Positions 6,543-10,529 of a stretch of 10,529 bases of DNA are shown here, piece after piece; the stretch's first letter is position 1, and each line of letters begins with the position of its first letter. Made by a program: the position numbers and the translations under genes. The notes beneath the pieces are model-generated. The model was not told the origin of the DNA, did not search any database, and was given only the letters and a program-made list of their open reading frames with translations. The stretch comes from Candidatus Obscuribacterales bacterium (GTDB lineage: Bacteria > Cyanobacteriota > Vampirovibrionia > Obscuribacterales > Obscuribacteraceae), in contig JAKFVJ010000318.1 of assembly GCA_021732245.1 (NCBI GenBank), positions 1-10,529 of the forward strand. The letters are read 5' to 3'.

Positions 6543-7724
6543 ATGAACAAGAAAAAGTTGGGTTGGTTAACCCTAAGTACTTTTGCTTTAACCACGCTTA
6601 TTGCTTACAATCCGGTGCTAATTGCAAAAGTCACTGGACAAAGCCAAATAAGCGCAACGTCCAAAATTGGTGACGGCCTAAACACCACAGTTTTTGATAC
6701 GCCAAACGGCAAGATTAGTGTCAATTTGCCGGAAGATATGGCGACAGGCGATACGCTTTCAGGGACAGTAATTGCTGAACCTGTTGGACAAACTGCCAAA
6801 GAAAAAGAAGAAAATGAAGATGAACTCAATGGCTATGTAGTTGAGGTTAAGAAGGCTCAAGAGCCGGCTCCGCCGCAAGAGAAGTTGCCACCGGATTGTC
6901 CGCCGCCTTGTTTGCCACCTGGATTTACGATGCCACCTATAATTCCTATTTCGGAATTGCCACCTGAGGAATGTCCTCCTGAAGAAGAAAAACCTTGCCC
7001 GGGTGAGAAGAAGCCTCCGTGCACTGAAAAGAAACCACCTAAGACTGCATCCAAGCCGCCTTGCACTGGTAGTAAACCAACGACAAGTAAAAATAGCGGC
7101 ACTTGCAGCAAGCCGGCACCGCCAATAAGCTGTCCAGTTAGTAATGCAACACCGATGAATCCTCCCACATTTGTCTGTGGATTAGGAAGAGATCCAATTG
7201 ACTTGGTTCTAACACGCAATGGACAACCGGTTTGTTCAAAGCCGGTACCACATCCACAAAAACCAATTAACCCGGGCTATCCACCAGGTGGTTGCACAAT
7301 GCCGACAGCCGGTCAAACAGGCAAGCCAATTACAATTGGTGGTGGCTGTGACGGTTATTCCGGTAACACAGGTGTCAAGTGTGGTGGCGTTAAGTGTCCG
7401 CCATTAGCCGAAGGTCCGCGCGGCACTGTGGTGAAGAGTCCAGGTAATGTTGTTGGACCAACCGATATTACCTTTACTGAATGCGGCAGAACTGCAAAAG
7501 GTAAGTATTGCAACTTGAAAGTAAAAATGAGTGCTCCAAAGACAGTGCTCAAGAAAGGTGAATCTACAACGGTAACGGTTATGGTTTATGGCGTAGAAGG
7601 ATTAGCCGGACCTGTTGAATTGAGAATTGAAAATCGCTCGCCGAATGTAATTGATATGCAAGGCGGAAATTCTCAAGTCATCACAATTAACCCATCATCC
7701 GGAGGACAGCGCTCAGCGCAGTAG
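6543..7724 (+). CDS. Secreted Pro/Cys-rich protein, paralogue of the preceding gene
   Basis: A 393-residue exported protein of unknown function. The N-terminus is lysine-rich, then hydrophobic (KKKLGWLTLSTFALTTLIAY), with cleavage likely near VTG|Q33. Residues about 50-102 match the upstream protein's beta module (NGKISVNLPED, TLSGTVIAEP, NEDELNGYVVEV). A Pro/Cys/Lys-rich linker follows at about 110-205, then IDLVLTRNGQPVCS and a Cys/Gly-rich segment, and an Ig-like start, APKTVLKKGESTTVTVMVYG. The protein ends abruptly after GGNSQVITINPSS, where the paralogue continues for more than 100 residues, so it seems truncated. It carries about 17 cysteines. The ATG at 6543 has AAGGGG 8 bases upstream. 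A 123-bp gap separates it from the previous gene and may hold a promoter (TATAAC at 6469-6474, no good -35). Confidence 0.75.
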   Translation: MNKKKLGWLTLSTFALTTLIAYNPVLIAKVTGQSQISATSKIGDGLNTTVFDTPNGKISVNLPEDMATGDTLSGTVIAEPVGQTAKEKEENEDELNGYVVEVKKAQEPAPPQEKLPPDCPPPCLPPGFTMPPIIPISELPPEECPPEEEKPCPGEKKPPCTEKKPPKTASKPPCTGSKPTTSKNSGTCSKPAPPISCPVSNATPMNPPTFVCGLGRDPIDLVLTRNGQPVCSKPVPHPQKPINPGYPPGGCTMPTAGQTGKPITIGGGCDGYSGNTGVKCGGVKCPPLAEGPRGTVVKSPGNVVGPTDITFTECGRTAKGKYCNLKVKMSAPKTVLKKGESTTVTVMVYGVEGLAGPVELRIENRSPNVIDMQGGNSQVITINPSSGGQRSAQ

Positions 7725-7764
7725 TCCAATTCACCACACACAACTATTGTCTGAGGAAAAGATC

Positions 7765-9192
7765 ATGAGGACAAATAATCGCTTATTGCTCTCTTTGCTG
7801 GTGCCGCTGACTATTGCAGGACAGTCAACTGTGTCCGTGGCACAGGAACAGCCGTATTCAACGACATTCCAAATTACCGGCAAAGAAGGCGGCGGATATT
7901 CGATATCTGCCATCGTTAAACCAGCATCGCCACAAGCCATGCCTCTGTCTGTGATTCAAAATCCGGAAAGAAGGCCGGCCGGCGAAACAGCTAAGCAGCC
8001 TGGAGAGGATCCAGCCGGTAAAAAGCCGGTGAAGGAAGATCCAAATCAGAAGCCTGAAGAAAAGACCGCGCAGCAGCCTGGTAACAACAACGCTCCTGTG
8101 ACCAAACAGGAACTAGAAGATGTTGCCAAAAAGATGGCTGAGCAGATGCAAAAGCAACAGGAGGAGTTGGCTAAGCAGATGCAGAAACAGCAAGAGGAAT
8201 TGGCAAAACAATTGCAAGAGCAACAACGCCAGGCTAATCAGCAATTGGCACAGCAGCAGCAGCAAGCCAATCAACAACTCGCTAATCAGCAGCGTCAAGC
8301 TAATCAACAATTAGCCAATCAGCAACAGCAAACGGCCAATCAAATGCAGCAGGGACTTAACCAATTAGCCCAGCAGCAGCAGGCTCTGGCACAAGCGGCA
8401 ATACAAGCCCAACAGCGCCAGCAAAGACAATTAGGTCGGCTATTTGCTCAAGCAAGGCGAGATCAAATGATGCGGAATTTCGAACAACAAATGTTTGGCA
8501 ATCCGAATTTGATGAATCAAATGGGTATGAATACTGCTCAAGGCATCATGGGATTAGTTAGTCAAATGATGCAAGCGGCAAGCCAAATGGCCGGACAAAT
8601 GCGCGGTGGGCAAGGACAAGGTCAAGGGCAAGACGGACAGCAAAATCAGCAAATGGCTCAAGGTCCAACGGCACAAGAAATTGCAGCTGAGTTGCAAAAG
8701 CTAATGGGCGATAAGCTCTCCACAGACGCAGCCGAAAAAGTATTGACCGCTCTAAAACAAACTGCCCAAGCGCCAAGTCCTCAGGCACTCAATGACCAAA
8801 TGCAGGAATTTACGGATCTCGGCAAACGCCTGCAGGAAGCCCCGCAATCAGAATCTCCCTCGCGCGTAAGCAGTGCGGCCGATGATCTGAGTGTTGGACC
8901 CAACGACTACGAAGGTCTAGCAAAACTTGCAGACAAGTTAGCTAGAGGCGACAATCGCATGACCAAGCAGTTTTTGGAAATGTCACTCGATGCAGCAGGC
9001 AGAGTATCCAGCGGTAATTCATACACTTCAGCTGAAAAGCAAAAAGCACGTGAGTTTGCATTGAAACTTGTATCTCGATTTAAGGATTTGAAAGAGCAAG
9101 TCGGCAGCAGCAGTGCTTCGGAAAGAAGCATGCGCAGCGCTCTCGAATTCGATATCGACAAGTGCATGAGAATCAACAACGAAACAGCCTGA
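7765..9192 (+). CDS. Secreted Gln-rich coiled-coil protein
   Basis: A 475-residue exported protein of unknown function. The signal peptide MRTNNRLLLSLLVPLTIAG ends at SVA|Q (after 26). It is followed by TTFQITGKEGGGYSISAIVKP, closely matched in the next gene's product. A Pro/Lys-rich stretch (65-115) leads to a long Gln-rich coiled coil (about 120-235) made of 11-residue repeats, then a Met/Gln/Gly-rich region with repeated GQ (240-305), and a helical C-terminal half (PTAQEIAAELQKLMGD; DYEGLAKLADKLARGDNRM). It resembles no named family; the layout is that of a structural or periplasm-spanning protein. The frame is open to an ATG at 7651 inside the previous gene, but GAGGA at 7753-7757 and the signal peptide fix the start at 7765. 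It ends 13 bp before the next gene. Confidence 0.78.
   Translation: MRTNNRLLLSLLVPLTIAGQSTVSVAQEQPYSTTFQITGKEGGGYSISAIVKPASPQAMPLSVIQNPERRPAGETAKQPGEDPAGKKPVKEDPNQKPEEKTAQQPGNNNAPVTKQELEDVAKKMAEQMQKQQEELAKQMQKQQEELAKQLQEQQRQANQQLAQQQQQANQQLANQQRQANQQLANQQQQTANQMQQGLNQLAQQQQALAQAAIQAQQRQQRQLGRLFAQARRDQMMRNFEQQMFGNPNLMNQMGMNTAQGIMGLVSQMMQAASQMAGQMRGGQGQGQGQDGQQNQQMAQGPTAQEIAAELQKLMGDKLSTDAAEKVLTALKQTAQAPSPQALNDQMQEFTDLGKRLQEAPQSESPSRVSSAADDLSVGPNDYEGLAKLADKLARGDNRMTKQFLEMSLDAAGRVSSGNSYTSAEKQKAREFALKLVSRFKDLKEQVGSSSASERSMRSALEFDIDKCMRINNETA
8140..8340 (+). repeat. Array of six 33/36-bp repeats encoding 11-residue coiled-coil units
   Basis: Successive units read EQMQKQQEELA, KQMQKQQEELA, KQLQEQQRQAN, QQLAQQQQQAN, QQLANQQRQAN and a 12-residue QQLANQQQQTAN, at 33-bp steps from 8140 (the last is 36 bp). 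Hydrophobic residues recur at the third and last positions of the unit. The first two units differ by only a few third-base changes, which suggests recent duplication. Confidence 0.75.
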
Positions 9193-9205
9193 AAGGCAGG
9201 TACAA

Positions 9206-10156
9206 ATGAAAATGCTTGAGCCAACAGTACTAAGCGTACTTGTTGCGTTGGCTACTATTCCTGCGCCTGTCTGGGCTCAAGAAGACGGAATATCTCCGGG
9301 TTACAAGCATGATGTGCAAATAACAGGCAAATCCGGAGGACCATATAACATAAAAGCATCTGTTAAACCTCAAACGGAAGTTGTTCCTATGGGCTTGGCC
9401 AATAAGAAGTCAGGTTCTAACGCCGCAGCGCAAGGCGACAAGGGCAAGTCCCCTGGATTGAGAAATTTAGAACGGATATTGTTTGGTTCGGCATCGGATG
9501 ATTTGCCTATACTGGATCCTACGACGACAGCAGCTTTAAATGACTTTGTAAACTCAAAAGATCCTACTGCCTCTACTCAAGCCACGAAACCAACATCATC
9601 ACCTTCGACGTCAGCTTCAAGCGCGATGGATCCGGAAGCACATCATCACCAGCAAGCCGGTGGTGGACCTGAGGATCACCACCATACGCTGCCGACAGAT
9701 GGCAGTCCTGGTGCGGGTGATATTACAAATGGAGCGATAACGACGTTCTACGACAATCTTCCGAGTGATGTCGTTCACCGCCTTTCCGGAATGGGTGTTG
9801 ATCCTTTAGCAACCGTCCACGCAGCAGGCGATCCGTATGCGCCCTATGCGATTGCCTTGAATCGCGGTGATTTCAATACTATGCGCAGATACGCTATGGA
9901 TGATGCCGTCGACAATCTAAGACAGCGAATAGCCATGTTAGGATTGGCCGGTGCGTCTGCTTTGCGTAACATGGCAAATCAAAAAAATCCTGACACTTTC
10001 CCAGCAAAGGACACCCTTCGCAAGATAGCGGAAGATTTGCATTATGCTGGTCAAGGTCTGGACGAAAATAAGCCTGGTGAGGCCAGGCTGAAGGCAACTT
10101 GCGAAGACATTTCGCGCATCTGGTCCAATATGACTCAACCGAAGACCAACAAATAA
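9206..10156 (+). CDS. Secreted protein with ITGK motif and histidine clusters
   Basis: A 316-residue exported protein of unknown function, last of the five-gene cluster. The signal peptide MKMLEPTVLSVLVALATIP is cleaved after VWA (24), leaving Gln first. HDVQITGKSGGPYNIKASVKP (about 35-55) parallels the same segment of the upstream gene, after which the two proteins diverge. A Ser/Thr-rich linker (115-140) contains two HHH clusters (146-148 and 158-160) separated by Gly. The C-terminal half is predicted helical (DPYAPYAIALNRGDFNTM, DNLRQRIAMLGLAGASALR) with one Cys near the end. The ATG at 9206 lies 13 bp after the previous stop with an AAAGGCAGG Shine-Dalgarno; an ATG two codons later is an alternative. 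Co-transcription with the coiled-coil gene is very likely. Confidence 0.75.
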   Translation: MKMLEPTVLSVLVALATIPAPVWAQEDGISPGYKHDVQITGKSGGPYNIKASVKPQTEVVPMGLANKKSGSNAAAQGDKGKSPGLRNLERILFGSASDDLPILDPTTTAALNDFVNSKDPTASTQATKPTSSPSTSASSAMDPEAHHHQQAGGGPEDHHHTLPTDGSPGAGDITNGAITTFYDNLPSDVVHRLSGMGVDPLATVHAAGDPYAPYAIALNRGDFNTMRRYAMDDAVDNLRQRIAMLGLAGASALRNMANQKNPDTFPAKDTLRKIAEDLHYAGQGLDENKPGEARLKATCEDISRIWSNMTQPKTNK

Positions 10157-10272
10157 ATTACTGTTTACAGATTTTGCAATATTCAGCCGGCTACCTGTGA
10201 CAACATCTCGCACCGGAAAGAGCCACCCAGAGCGCTCCCAAGCCCTGCTATTGATGTCATGGGGCTCAAGTT

Positions 10273-10290
10273 CCTGCCGGGGCAGGTTTT
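10273..10290 (+). terminator. Possible rho-independent terminator after the secreted cluster
   Basis: CCTGC (10273-10277) and GCAGG (10282-10286) form a 5-bp GC-rich stem with a four-base loop, directly followed by TTTT. It is 117 bases after the last stop codon and ahead of the tRNA. The stem is short, so the call is tentative. The rest of the 10157-10339 gap shows no gene. Confidence 0.4.
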
Positions 10291-10339
10291 CAGGGGTTAG
10301 AACCGCGCTGCTGACATGTTAATATATGAAACCCTCTAT

Positions 10340-10414
<75 letters not shown>

Positions 10415-10529
10415 CTTTCAGGGCTCCGACCCAACTCAGTAACAACGCCAGCCAACCAATAGCCAACCATTGAAATCGTTTCGGCAAAACTGGTTGCAAC
10501 ATTTCGCAGCATTTGCGTGCAGCTAGATG
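10415..10529. other. Region downstream of tRNA-Asn, no gene seen
   Basis: No convincing coding sequence is present before the window ends. A short tandem direct repeat, AGCCAACCAAT then AGCCAACCAT, occupies 10450-10470. CAACCA at 10464-10469 and TGGTTG at 10491-10496 form a short inverted repeat. No copy of the tRNA 3' end and no integrase start are visible, so an integration site cannot be claimed. Confidence 0.4.

Noticed and set aside
6857..7219. 120-residue minus-strand open frame rich in Gly and Ser
   Set aside because: It is the mirror of the Pro-rich linker coding sequence on the plus strand and has no supporting start signal.
8140..8340. CRISPR-like repeat array
   Set aside because: The 33-bp repeats are contiguous, in frame and without spacers; they encode coiled-coil units.
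10205..10290. Possible SRP RNA or RNase P RNA (CCGGAAAG and a GC hairpin)
   Set aside because: The conserved SRP tetraloop region and RNase P core sequences are not present beyond these few bases.
10415..10529. Open frame on the minus strand running into the tRNA
   Set aside because: It has no supported start, it overlaps a well-formed tRNA, and its translation has no recognisable domain.

Overview
The window looks like a slice of an ordinary bacterial chromosome: moderate GC, densely packed genes, ATG/GTG/TTG starts and Shine-Dalgarno sites. It carries housekeeping genes next to a run of unfamiliar secreted proteins. The mix of NlpC/P60-like, YbjN and repetitive Sec-exported proteins with lipocalin-like and Ig-like modules reminds me of environmental, non-model Gram-negative lineages such as the non-photosynthetic Cyanobacteriota (Melainabacteria/Obscuribacterales). 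That assignment is a low-confidence impression, not something the sequence proves.

Layout. (1) 1-651 is the C-terminal part of a branched-chain amino-acid aminotransferase cut by the window edge. (2) 684-2017 is a two-gene unit with a strong sigma70-type promoter (TTGACA, 17 bp, AATAAT) covered by a 27-bp dyad. It encodes a cytoplasm-start NlpC/P60-like cysteine amidase or peptidase with a Cys-His-His triad and, overlapping by 4 bp, a four-helix membrane protein. (3) 2014-4493 on the minus strand is a three-gene operon: a YbjN-like protein, an inositol-monophosphatase/CysQ-family phosphatase, and ribonuclease D (4-bp ATGA overlap between the last two). (4) 4600-10156 on the plus strand is a cluster of five consecutive Sec-secreted proteins of unknown function. 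(5) 10340-10414 is a tRNA-Asn(GTT) with an encoded CCA end.

The five secreted genes form two clear paralogue pairs plus one small relative. The first protein is small, with a Gly/Ser/Cys tail. The second and third share a beta domain and an Ig-like domain; the second also has a C-terminal GTW-type domain that is broken by a frameshift near 6300, and the third stops inside the Ig-like domain. The fourth and fifth share an ITGK-type N-terminal motif but have unrelated bodies, the fourth with a Gln-rich array of 11-residue coiled-coil repeats. All five appear to place Gln at position +1 after signal-peptide cleavage. This cluster is the best candidate for an undescribed cell-surface or extracellular assembly.

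How genes may work together: the phosphatase-RNase D coupling fits the known inhibition of some exoribonucleases by pAp, the substrate of CysQ-type phosphatases. The amidase plus membrane-protein pair under its own operator-like promoter could be a cell-wall-active enzyme with its partner or immunity protein. Both ideas are inference.
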